64,000 bases of DNA from NCBI GenBank assembly GCA_963757065.1, contig CAVWQC010000007.1, positions 1,034,031 to 1,098,030 of the forward strand. The letters are read 5' to 3'. The translations under genes were made by a program, and so were the position numbers. The notes beneath the pieces were generated by a model that was given only the letters and a program-made list of their open reading frames with translations, was not told where the DNA came from and searched no databases. The DNA is from PNON01 sp963757065. GTDB taxonomy: Bacteria; Chloroflexota; Anaerolineae; Anaerolineales; Anaerolineaceae. Numbering within the stretch: position 1 is the stretch's first letter; each line of letters opens with the position of its first letter. Of the stretch, positions 34,781 to 44,021 are shown one piece after another.

Positions 34781-36047
34781 ATGAAAAAGACATATTTATG
34801 GCGGATTTTATCCGTATTGCTGGTAGCTACAATGGTTTTAGCTGCCTGCACACCCGCAGCTCCTGCTGCCCCGGCTGAGCCTGCTGCTCCTGCTGAACCC
34901 GCAGCCCCTGCTGAACCGCCCTGCAGCTCCTGCAGAGCTCCAAATTCCGGATGTAGAAGCCGGTAAGTTTAATGCAGCATTCGTTATGTTGAGCGTTCAT
35001 GATGATGGTGGATGGTCCCAGGCTCAATATGATGGTTTGAACTATGTTATGGCTCAAATGCCGGATGTTCACGCTGCATATATTGAAAATGTAGCTGAAG
35101 GCGCTGATTCAGAACAGGTATTCCGCGCATTAGCCCGCAAGGGATTTAATGTGATCTTCGGCGGTTCTTTTGGTTATATGGATGGTATGGAAGCAGTTGC
35201 TGCCGAATTCCCCGATATCACCTTTATTCATATTTCCGGTTATAAATCCAACATGACCAACTTTGGCAACTTGTTTGGAGCCATGGAAGATATGAAATAT
35301 TTGGCTGGTATGCTGGCTGGTTCACGTGCGAAAAAAGATGGCAACATGAAAACTGGTTACATTGCCACCTTCCCGATTCCGGAAGAACTCCGCTTAGGGA
35401 ATGCATTTGCCCTGGGTATGCGCAAGACCTGCCCGGAATGCACCATGGATGTCCGCTGGATCAACACCTGGCATGACCCGATCGTGGAACGACAGGCTGC
35501 CGACTCACTGTTTGATGGCGGCGCTCAAGTTGTTTACACCGGCGCAGACACACCCTCTACTGCCCTGGCTGCAGAAGCACGCACAGGCGTTTGGGGTATC
35601 ACCTATGACTGGAGTGGTTCCTGCACATCCAAAGTCTGCCTTACAGCTCCATACTGGAACTGGGGTCCTGAATTCGTTCGTGTTATCAAAGGCGTCCAGG
35701 ATAAAACATACAAAGTTGGTTGGGATTACTTTGATGCTGATTCCGGTGGTTTAGGAATTTACGGCTTCATGGAAGGTCAAACACCTCAGCCGGGTGTTGC
35801 AGACCTGCCTGCTGAAGACGTCCAACTTGTAAAAGACACTCTTGCCAAAATGTTGGCTGGTGAATTTACACGCTTCGATGTATTCTCCGGTGAAATTAAA
35901 GACAACAAAGGTGTCGTAGTTGTACCTGCCGGTGAAAAGATGTCTCAACCAGATATGGATCAGTTCCCTCCAGGTGCTCCTGGATTGGAATGCAAGTATT
36001 GTATGCATTGGTGGGCTGAAGGCGTTACCGCTGAACTTCCAGAATAA
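34781..36047 (+). CDS. BMP-family substrate-binding lipoprotein, frame interrupted near 34918
   Basis: About 420 residues when joined: the solute-binding protein of a BMP/PnrA-type nucleoside ABC importer. The signal peptide ends in lipobox LAAC and is followed by PAAPAEP repeats. At about 34914-34922 the frame is lost; on the other frame it reads PAAPAELQIPDVEAGKF and continues into MLSVHDDGGWSQAQYDGL, GADSEQVFRALARKGFNVIFGGSFG, MLAGSRAKKDGN and YTGADTPSTALAA. Two CxxC motifs occur (CPEC, CKYC). GGAGGAG precedes the ATG, and an intrinsic terminator follows the gene. Confidence 0.88.
34853..34920 (+). repeat. PAAPAEP-type low-complexity coding repeat
   Basis: About three imperfect copies of a 21-base unit (CTGCTGAACC and CCTGCTGCC blocks) encode a Pro/Ala/Glu spacer between the lipid anchor and the binding domain. 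The frameshift of this gene falls at the end of the repeat, consistent with slippage or misassembly. Confidence 0.7.
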
Positions 36048-36062
36048 TATTGTTGTATCAAA

Positions 36063-36092
36063 GGGGCCGGATTATTCCGGCCCCGCTTTTTT
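36063..36092 (+). terminator. intrinsic terminator between BMP gene and its ATPase
   Basis: Stem GGGGCCGG / CCGGCCCC (8 bp), 6-base loop, then six T residues. It should make the binding protein more abundant than the membrane subunits, which depend on readthrough or their own promoter. Confidence 0.88.
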
Positions 36093-36152
36093 AAGAATTT
36101 CAAAAGCACATAATTACCAATTATCATCAATCAAATCATTGAGGAGGTGTGG

Positions 36153-37718
36153 ATGGTGACAGACGATGCAGAAGAACCAAAGGTAATCGTCCACATGCAT
36201 GGCATCACAAAACGATTTCCAGGCGTTTTGGCAAACGATCAGGTGGAATTTTCCTTACACCAGGGTGAAGTCCATGCACTATTGGGTGAAAATGGAGCCG
36301 GGAAAAGTACATTAATGAACATCCTGGCAGGTTTATATAAACCTGATGCAGGAACAATAAGTATTAATGGAAAATTGGTAAATTTTACATCTCCACAGGA
36401 TGCAATCAAATCTGGAATAGGTATGATCCACCAGCATTTTATGTTGGTTCCCTCGCAGACTGTAACAGAAAATGTGTTATTGGGTCTTAATGATCCACCA
36501 TTTATTATTAATCTTAAAGATTATGACGATAAGATCAGACAATTAGGTGAACGCCTTGGTTTGAAAGTAGATCCGAGGGCAAAAATATGGCAATTAACCG
36601 TTGGCGAACAGCAACGGGTTGAAATATTAAAAATGTTGTATCGGGGCACAAATGTGCTCATTATGGACGAACCTACTGCAGTTCTTGCCCCAAGCGAAAT
36701 TGATGACTTATTCCTAACCTTACGAAAAATGACTTCCGAAGGGAAATCCATTATTTTCATCAGTCATAAGCTGAATGAGATAACAGAAATATCAAACAGA
36801 GTCACGGTACTCAGACGCGGAAAAGTGACTGCCAGCGGGATAAAAACCAGCGATACAACGAAAGCAAAGCTGGCAGAAATGATGGTGGGTAGAGAAGTCC
36901 TATTTAGGATCGATAAAAAACCGGTCAAAGCTGGTGAAGTTGTTTTATCAGTTGAAAACATCCAGGCAGATAATGATAAAAACCTTCAAGCCTTACGCGG
37001 ATTAAACTTAAACGTCAGGGCAGGGGAGATCGTTGGCCTGGCAGGTGTAGCCGGAAACGGGCAGAGTGAACTGGCGGAAGTCATTACCGGTATGAGGAAA
37101 TGTACAGCAGGGCGGATCGTTGTCCAGGATCAGGATATTACCAATCTTTCTGTTTTATCCAGTATCAAGAAAGGTGTTTCTCACATCCCTGAGGACAGAA
37201 CTCATGTTGGTTCAGCGCCAAACTTAAGTGTTACTGATAATGTCATTATGAAAAACTACAACCAGCAGCCAATAGGTATGGGCTGGTTGATCAATTCCCT
37301 TGCTGCAAATCGGTTTGCGACAAAATTAAAAGACGAATATGAAATCTCTGCACCTTTGATCAAAACTCCTGTGCGGCTGCTATCTGGTGGCAACCTGCAG
37401 CGTGTAATATTAGCCAGGGAAATTTCCAGCAAGCCAAAACTCATGGTCGCCGTTCAACCCACCAGAGGTTTGGATGTTGGAGCGATCGAAGGTGTTCAGC
37501 GTCTGCTAATGCAGCAGCGAGAAGCTGGTGCAGCTGTATTACTGATTTCTGAAGAACTTGAAGAATTGTTATCATTGAGCGACCGCATATATATTATCTA
37601 TGAAGGTAAGATCATGGGTGAAGTAAATGACGGGGATATTAGTAAAATTGGCCAAATGATGACCGGCACTCCTTTGGAAAAAATTGGAAAGGAGAACACT
37701 GAAGAAAATGGAAAATAA
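36153..37718 (+). CDS. nucleoside ABC transporter ATP-binding protein (duplicated ATPase)
   Basis: A 521-residue protein with two ABC domains, as in NupA/YufO. The first has Walker A GENGAGKST, a Q-loop in HQHFMLVPSQTV, a signature-like LTVGEQQRVEIL and Walker B VLIMDEPTAVL. The second has a degenerate Walker A GVAGNGQSE, as usual for the second half in this family, and signature LLSGGNLQRVILARE. Start 36153 is used: GAGGAGG lies 5 bases upstream. The end overlaps the first permease gene. Confidence 0.93.
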   Translation: MVTDDAEEPKVIVHMHGITKRFPGVLANDQVEFSLHQGEVHALLGENGAGKSTLMNILAGLYKPDAGTISINGKLVNFTSPQDAIKSGIGMIHQHFMLVPSQTVTENVLLGLNDPPFIINLKDYDDKIRQLGERLGLKVDPRAKIWQLTVGEQQRVEILKMLYRGTNVLIMDEPTAVLAPSEIDDLFLTLRKMTSEGKSIIFISHKLNEITEISNRVTVLRRGKVTASGIKTSDTTKAKLAEMMVGREVLFRIDKKPVKAGEVVLSVENIQADNDKNLQALRGLNLNVRAGEIVGLAGVAGNGQSELAEVITGMRKCTAGRIVVQDQDITNLSVLSSIKKGVSHIPEDRTHVGSAPNLSVTDNVIMKNYNQQPIGMGWLINSLAANRFATKLKDEYEISAPLIKTPVRLLSGGNLQRVILAREISSKPKLMVAVQPTRGLDVGAIEGVQRLLMQQREAGAAVLLISEELEELLSLSDRIYIIYEGKIMGEVNDGDISKIGQMMTGTPLEKIGKENTEENGK

Positions 37719-38841
37719 TCTCCCAGAAAAAAGGAAAGGTGGGTTTCGCTTTCCTTATAAAATTCGGATAGAACCTCGCTTGATCGAGGCATCCGCTTGG
37801 GTTTCCATCTTGCTGACAATCGGATCGATTGTTTTAGCACTATTGGTTGGAGCACTATTAATTGCCCTGGGTGGGGGCGATCCAGTAAAAGCATATATCC
37901 ATATCGGTAAATCCTCTTTTGGCAGTCTGGGGGTATTTTCTGATACCCTGGTGAAGGCAATACCATTAATGCTGGTGGGCTTGGCTTGCTCAATTGCCTT
38001 CAGAATGAAGTTATGGAACATCGGTGCTGAAGGGCAATTCTTTATTGGAGCATTCGCTGCTTCGGTCGTTGTTTTGTTACCTGTACTGCCGGATAATGCT
38101 CCAAAATGGTTGTTTATTGTTGTTATGGTGATTTTTGGAATGATCGGTGGAGCTATCTGGGGGGTGATTCCAGGTATTCTAAAAGTCAGATTCAATGTCA
38201 ATGAGATCATCTCAACATTGATGATGAACTATATTGCTGTATTCTGGAACAACTATTTTATTTATGCTGTTTGGTCTGAAGGTGGATTTCAGATGTCCAA
38301 GACATTCCCTAAAAATGCCTGGCTGCCTCGCCTATCCGACTTAGCATCAGAGGCTAAAATATTCCAGGGGTTAACCACTCACTTAGGTTTGGTTTTTGCC
38401 ATTATTGCGGCAGTTGTGATCTGGTTTATTCTGTATCGTAGCAAATGGGGCTACGAAATCCGCTTGATCGGCGATAATGCCAAAGCCGCAAAATACTCCG
38501 GCATTGCCATAGGAAAAAACATCATACTCGTTATGGCTCTTTCCGGTGCATTAGCTGGCCTGGCAGGAATGTCTGAAATATCAGGTGTGGTTCACCGGTT
38601 GCAGGGATCAATTTCTCCTGGATATGGGTTTACAGGAATTATTATTGCCTGGCTGGCAAAATTAAATCCACTGGCAGTGATTGTTGTCTCTGTTCTCTTC
38701 GGTGCATTGATCCTGGCTGGCCGCGAATTGCAGCCCAAGGGCATACCTACGATGATCCAGGGCGTAATATTCGTTTTTCTTATCGCCGGTGATTTCTTTG
38801 TACACAACCGCATCTCGATTACCAGGAACATAGAGGAATAG
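37708..38841 (+). CDS. nucleoside ABC transporter permease, first subunit
   Basis: A 377-residue permease with about 9 transmembrane helices of the branched-chain/BMP family (NupB/YufP-like). Conserved segments are KLWNIGAEGQFFIGAF, VNEIISTLMMNYIAVF and FTGIIIAWLAKLNPLAVI. The ATG at 37708 overlaps the end of the ATPase gene by 11 bases; an earlier TTG at 37684 is possible but would add only a short basic stretch. It pairs with the next permease one base downstream. Confidence 0.92.
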   Translation: MENNLPEKRKGGFRFPYKIRIEPRLIEASAWVSILLTIGSIVLALLVGALLIALGGGDPVKAYIHIGKSSFGSLGVFSDTLVKAIPLMLVGLACSIAFRMKLWNIGAEGQFFIGAFAASVVVLLPVLPDNAPKWLFIVVMVIFGMIGGAIWGVIPGILKVRFNVNEIISTLMMNYIAVFWNNYFIYAVWSEGGFQMSKTFPKNAWLPRLSDLASEAKIFQGLTTHLGLVFAIIAAVVIWFILYRSKWGYEIRLIGDNAKAAKYSGIAIGKNIILVMALSGALAGLAGMSEISGVVHRLQGSISPGYGFTGIIIAWLAKLNPLAVIVVSVLFGALILAGRELQPKGIPTMIQGVIFVFLIAGDFFVHNRISITRNIEE

Positions 38842-38842
38842 T

Positions 38843-39811
38843 ATGGATATGCTAATCATTCTCCAAGCAGGAGTTGCAACAGGGACAGCTCTCCTTTTTG
38901 CAACTTTAGGCGAACTTCTGGCAGAACGATCCGGGGTCATGAACCTCGGGGTGGAAGGAATGATGCTTTTAGGGGCTATGGCAGGATACTGGGTATCTGC
39001 ACATTACGGTGTACCGTGGTTGGGAGTCATTATTGGAATGTTGGCAGCCGGACTGATCAGCCAGGTGCATGCATTTATCACGATCAATTTACGGGCGGAT
39101 CAGGTCGTAAGCGGGCTGTCGTTGAACTTTTTGGCAGCCGGTGTAAGTGTTGTACTGGGCGAAGGATTAAATAGCATCAAGAACGTGCCTATTCTTCCCT
39201 CTTTGACAATTCCGTTGTTATCCCAAATACCCTGGATCGGAAAAATATTTTTTACCAACCAGGGAATACTGGTCTATATCGGTTATTTCGCATTTCCGTT
39301 GGTCTGGTACTTCATCAATCGGACAAGACAAGGACTGCATTTACGGGCGGTCGGGGAATTCCCGGCTGCGGCTGATTCATTGGGGATAAATGTTTATCGA
39401 ATGCGATATCTGTATATATTCATCGGCGGTTTGTTTGCAGGTTTGGCTGGAGCTGCCATAAGTTTATCCATTTCCCCAGGTTGGTTCAGCGAAAAAACAA
39501 CATCGGGAGAAGGATGGATTGCAATAGGTTTGGTGATCTTTGCTCAATGGAATCCGATTCGGGCAGCATTCGGTGCCTATGTCTTTGGTGCACTACGGCG
39601 GTTGGTGCTTGATATCCAAGGTCCATTAGTGATATTGGGCTTTGCGAATCCTTTCTACTACAACCCGTATTATGGTTTCTTTTTGCAGATGCTTCCTTAC
39701 GCCTTTACAATAATTGTCCTGGTGCTTGGATCGCGTGAGGCGATCAAAAAACGAATAGGAACTCCTGCTGCCCTTGGAATTCCATATATTCGCGGTGAAC
39801 GAGGAATGTAA
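38843..39811 (+). CDS. nucleoside ABC transporter permease, second subunit
   Basis: A 322-residue permease with about 8-9 helices (NupC/YufQ-like). Conserved segments are TLGELLAERSGVMNLGVEGMMLLGAM, split over helices 1-2, NLRADQVVSGLSLNFLAAG and GEGWIAIGLVIFAQWNPI. It starts 1 base after the first permease stop, so the pair is tightly coupled. Together with the ATPase and BMP protein it completes a nucleoside/nucleobase importer feeding the deaminases on either side. Confidence 0.93.
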   Translation: MDMLIILQAGVATGTALLFATLGELLAERSGVMNLGVEGMMLLGAMAGYWVSAHYGVPWLGVIIGMLAAGLISQVHAFITINLRADQVVSGLSLNFLAAGVSVVLGEGLNSIKNVPILPSLTIPLLSQIPWIGKIFFTNQGILVYIGYFAFPLVWYFINRTRQGLHLRAVGEFPAAADSLGINVYRMRYLYIFIGGLFAGLAGAAISLSISPGWFSEKTTSGEGWIAIGLVIFAQWNPIRAAFGAYVFGALRRLVLDIQGPLVILGFANPFYYNPYYGFFLQMLPYAFTIIVLVLGSREAIKKRIGTPAALGIPYIRGERGM

Positions 39812-39863
39812 TTTTCAATTTTCTTTTGGTTCAATATTTGATTATTTATCATGAGGTAACTGA

Positions 39864-41624
39864 ATGAAAATAGCCAGGCGAAAAGAATTGATCCAGGCTG
39901 GCTTGGGTAATTTACGCCTGGATTTGTTGATCGAAAATATCAAGATTGTTAATGTTTATAGCGGTAAGGTAGAACCGGGAGCCATAGGCATCTTAGGTGA
40001 CAGGGTAGTATCCCCCTACGCATTTGGTTATTCTGCAAAACGAATTGTAGATGGCAAGGGAATGTATGCTCTACCCGGGTTTATTGATACCCATGTGCAT
40101 ATTGATTCAACATTATTAACTCCTGAACAACTTTCCTCTGTAATTGTTCCACATGGAACGACGTCAATGTTTGCCGACCCGATGGAAATTTCCAATGTTG
40201 CGGGAATTGATGGTTTGAAAGCACTTGTTGCTTCCCATAGGAAGCTTCCATATAATTTTTTTGTTGAAGTTCCTTCCCGTGTTCCAACAGCTCCAGGTTT
40301 GGAAACAACAGGGGGAGTTTTGGGTCTCGAAGAGGTAAAACAGATATTAAAGTGGAACAATACCATCAGCCTGGGGGAACTGGATCCGTCCAAGGTGCTG
40401 GGGCTCAAAGATGAGTATCTGGCCAAAGTAGAAGCTGCCCAAATCCTCGCGAAAATTTGTAATGGTCACACTGCCGGTTTGAACGAGATAGAATTAACGG
40501 GGTATTGCTGCGGAGGGCTGTCGGATGATCATGAATGTGTGGATTATTCCGATGCGATTCGAAGATTGAATTTAGGTCTTTCCGTACTCATCCGGGAAGG
40601 AAGCTCTGAACGAAACCTGGAGTTGATTTTACGTGGAGTTCTGGAGGAGGGAATTGACACCAGTAATTTGATGTTTTGTACTGACGATAAACATCCGGAT
40701 GACATCCAGCGCGAAGGTCATATTGATTATATGGTTAACAAGGCGATAGCAATGGGATTGTCACCAATCATAGCAATACAAATGGCTACGATCAATGCGG
40801 CCAGGCACTTTCGGGTCGATCATCTGATTGGCAGTCTGACACCAGGAAGATTTGCAGATATCATCTTGTGCAAATCACTGGAAGAAATTGATCCCGTTTC
40901 GGTTTATTTTCACGGAAAACAGGTAGCCAAAAACGGGAAACTAACAATTACACCTCCCCCATTGAATTATCCGGATTACCTATATAAAACAATTAAAGTG
41001 TCAAAAGGGAAAGATCCGCATGATTTCCAGGTTCCCGGGAAATCTCCAAAAGTAAAAGTCTGGGTGATTGAACTTGTACCTGACCAGATCATTAATAAAC
41101 GCGACCAGACGGAATTTGGATGTTAAAAATGGAATTAGTCGGTAATGATATACAAGTGCGATATTCTTAAGCTTGCAGTTGTTGAGCGTTATGGAAAAAC
41201 TGGCGGGATTGGCATCACGTACGTGAAAGGGTTTGGAATAAAACGTGGTGCTATTGCATCGTCTGTATCTCATGACCACCATAATATCGTTGTCGCCGGC
41301 ACAAATGATGTTGATATGGCAGTTTGTGTGAAGGCGATAGAGGATGTACAGGGTGGATTTGCGATTGCTGCAGATGGAAAGTTGCTTGACTGTTTACCAT
41401 TGCCAATAGGTGGCCTGATGAGCGATAAGTCTGCTGAAGAAGTGATCAGTTCACTCCAAAGACTGAATCTGCGATATCGTGAACTAGGCGGCGTTCTCAC
41501 CGCGCCATTTATGAGTCTCTCTTTTATTTCTCTTCCGACTGTTCCCGAACTTGGCTTGACAGATATGGGTCTGATTGATGTGCACAAACATGAGTTGATT
41601 TCATCAATTGTCACGAATGAATAA
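39864..41624 (+). pseudogene. second adenine deaminase, frame disrupted at 41121-41150
   Basis: The first part (39864-41126) holds the metal-dependent hydrolase domain: PGFIDTHVHIDSTLL, GTTSMFADPMEISNV, SLGELDPSK, GGLSDDHECVDYSD and MFCTDDKHPDD. The C-terminal adenine-deaminase domain continues from 41145 to 41624 (LAVVERYGKTGGIG, SVSHDHHNIVVAGTND, PIGGLMSDKSAEEV). Between them the frame changes more than once within about 30 bases (VKNGIS, then VGNDIQ, then CDILKL in successive frames), so a single indel does not repair it. Joined length would be near 580. Sequencing error, gene decay or a split protein all remain possible. Confidence 0.85.
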
Positions 41625-41712
41625 TGTGAAGGTTTTTGTGATGGTTGCTCGCAACATTAACCTCAAATCTACATTTCCTGGAGAACTTTTTTACCTGATT
41701 GGGAGTTGATAC

Positions 41713-43959
41713 ATGCCTAATAACTACCAGACTATAGGAAAACGTGAGAGAAGGAAAGATTCCATTGGTAAAGCCAGTGGAACTGCGCTTTATACCGCTG
41801 ATATTAAGCTTGAAAATACACTTTGGGCATCAATATTCAGGTCTTCACAGCATGCAGCCAGGATCATAAAATTGGATACATCCGCAGCAGCGGGTATGCC
41901 CGGAGTAGTCATGGTGATTACTGCGGAGGACATTCCAGGAGAAAAGACTTTTGGTGCTCTCATATCAGATCAACCCCCGTTAGTGGTCGATGAAATAAGG
42001 CACCTTGGCGAACCGATTGCCCTGGTGATTGCGCATAGCCAGAAAACGGCTGAAGAAGCAATAAAGAAAATTCAAATTGAATACGAACCAATCTCCCCAA
42101 TATTTGATCCGCAACAGGCATTAGGCGAGGGAGCCAGGCAAATACACCCGGGTGGAAATTTGGTCACCAGTTATGATGTCCAAAATGGGGATTTGTCTGT
42201 AGGATTTGCTCTCGCTGATGTAATTATCGAGGAAACCTTTTCTGTACCACGGATTTCACCTGGTTATATGGAACCTGAGAATTCTCTTGCCCGCTGGAAT
42301 GAGGATGGCAGTGTTACTGTTTGGGTAAGTTCACAGCAGCCATTCCATGATCAGGAGAAAATTGCGTCCATTCTAAACCTTCCTCTTGAAAAAATCCAGG
42401 TGATCTCAGGAGTAATTGGTGGTGCATTTGGTGGAAAAGAAGACCCATCGATCAGTATCCTGGCAGCTCTAGCAGCTTTTTCTTGTAAAGGTTTAGTCCG
42501 TATTTGCAACAGCAGGACTGAATCATTTCTTGCGCATCCCAAGCGGCATCCAGCGAAATTATCCATCAAAATTGGGGCTAAAAATGATGGAACCCTGGTT
42601 GCACTGGATGCGCTTGTTTATTTAGATACAGGGGCTTATGCCTCACTCGGACCGGCAGTTGGTGGTTTACTGACTGAGACAGTTGCTGGTTCTTATCGGA
42701 TCCCGAATATGAGGGTTCAGACAAAGGTAGTGTATACCAATTCGCCACTATCTGGAGCCATGCGGGGTTTTGGAGCACCGCAATCTCATTTTGCCATAGA
42801 AAGCATGATGGATATTCTGGCTGACAGACTACAGATGGATCCCATTTTGCTTCGTGAAAAAAATATACTCCATCCCGGGGATCGTGTTTTCACGCAGGTT
42901 ATTGTCAGTGATTCTGCAAATAGCTTGCCCTTGATCCTGGATAAATTCAAAGAATATCGCGACAAGTATTTAAGTATTCCTCCCCAACCGGGTAAAGTAA
43001 TAGGTATTGGATACGCCTGTGCAGCACAGACAATGGGTTTGGGTGCAAAGGTACCTGATCCGTCATCTCACCGGTTGACATGGCAGCAGGATGGTACAGT
43101 TCTTCTTCAGATGGGTGCACCTGATCTGGGTCAGGGGTTAACCACCATTGCAGAACAGGTCATCGCAGAAAAACTGGGCATTCCTTTTTCTAATATTATT
43201 ACAGCTGAATTGGATACCAAAACCACCCCAGACGGAAACGTTACCTGCGCATCACGAATGACTTACCTGGTGGGTAATGCTGTATCCATAGCTTCAGATG
43301 ATTTGATCGAACAATTGCTCGATCAAGCTGCTGAAATTACCAAATTACCCAGAAAATCATTGAGTTATGCCAATGGCTTTATTAAAGATTCGAAGGGATT
43401 ACTTATAACTGCACAGGAGATCCTTGCGCATATTGCAGAAAGTGATAAATCTCTCCAATCCATAGGTACTGCATCGTTTCCGTATCCACCTGAAACGACA
43501 CCACAACATTTACCAGTTGGTATGCCGCATGTCATGTTCGTCTTTGGGGGACAGATCGCCCGGGTGGAGGTCGACCCCGAATTAGGCACAGTTGATGTGA
43601 CCCATATGGCTGCCATACATGATGTCGGACAGATCATCAACCGTGATGGAGTGGAAGGCCAAATTGAGGGTGGGGTAGCCATGGGTTTGGGTTATGCATT
43701 ATATGAAAACATGGTTCTAAAACCTAACGGACAATGGGTGAATAACTTCACAGAATACCTGCTTCCTACCGCGCTGGATATGCCTGATTGTTTGGATGTG
43801 GATATATTGGAAATTCCTGAAAAATCCGGACCATTTGGAGCAAAAGGATTGGCAGAGATTTGCCTGGTTCCAACAGGTCCGGCAATTGCGAATGCAGTCT
43901 TTAATGCGACCGGAAAGCGGATATATCATTTGCCTATTAAACCCGAAGATTTGTTGTAA
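41713..43959 (+). CDS. xanthine dehydrogenase-type molybdenum-binding subunit
   Basis: A 748-residue large subunit of the molybdenum hydroxylase family (XdhA/XdhD/CoxL-like). It has the a/b hammerhead N domain (RRKDSIGKASGTALYTADI), GVIGGAFGGKED, the substrate-loop region SGAMRGFGAPQ, the cofactor motif GAPDLGQGLTTIAEQV and the catalytic Glu region GPFGAKGLAEICL. AMRGFGAPQ rather than the CO-dehydrogenase AYRGAGRPE favours purine-type hydroxylation. The FAD and 2Fe-2S subunits are absent from the window. GGGAGTTGAT precedes the ATG. Confidence 0.9.
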   Translation: MPNNYQTIGKRERRKDSIGKASGTALYTADIKLENTLWASIFRSSQHAARIIKLDTSAAAGMPGVVMVITAEDIPGEKTFGALISDQPPLVVDEIRHLGEPIALVIAHSQKTAEEAIKKIQIEYEPISPIFDPQQALGEGARQIHPGGNLVTSYDVQNGDLSVGFALADVIIEETFSVPRISPGYMEPENSLARWNEDGSVTVWVSSQQPFHDQEKIASILNLPLEKIQVISGVIGGAFGGKEDPSISILAALAAFSCKGLVRICNSRTESFLAHPKRHPAKLSIKIGAKNDGTLVALDALVYLDTGAYASLGPAVGGLLTETVAGSYRIPNMRVQTKVVYTNSPLSGAMRGFGAPQSHFAIESMMDILADRLQMDPILLREKNILHPGDRVFTQVIVSDSANSLPLILDKFKEYRDKYLSIPPQPGKVIGIGYACAAQTMGLGAKVPDPSSHRLTWQQDGTVLLQMGAPDLGQGLTTIAEQVIAEKLGIPFSNIITAELDTKTTPDGNVTCASRMTYLVGNAVSIASDDLIEQLLDQAAEITKLPRKSLSYANGFIKDSKGLLITAQEILAHIAESDKSLQSIGTASFPYPPETTPQHLPVGMPHVMFVFGGQIARVEVDPELGTVDVTHMAAIHDVGQIINRDGVEGQIEGGVAMGLGYALYENMVLKPNGQWVNNFTEYLLPTALDMPDCLDVDILEIPEKSGPFGAKGLAEICLVPTGPAIANAVFNATGKRIYHLPIKPEDLL

Positions 43960-43981
43960 ATTAGAGAAAATAAGATACAAT
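43954..43981 (+). promoter_or_regulatory. possible promoter before the threonine-synthase-like gene
   Basis: TTGTAA (43954-43959), 16-base spacer, TACAAT (43976-43981), overlapping the end of the Mo-subunit gene. The predicted start would fall in the operator at 43987. Confidence 0.4.
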
Positions 43982-43986
43982 TAGAA

Positions 43987-43997
43987 TTGTCTGACAA
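43987..43997. promoter_or_regulatory. operator TTGTC-T-GACAA, perfect palindrome
   Basis: Same 5-1-5 palindrome as at 27462, differing only in the central base. It covers the predicted transcription start before the gene at 44022, so the second half of the island is probably controlled by the same regulator. Confidence 0.65.
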
Positions 43998-44021
43998 TTG
44001 AATTATTGGAAAGGTAGATGA

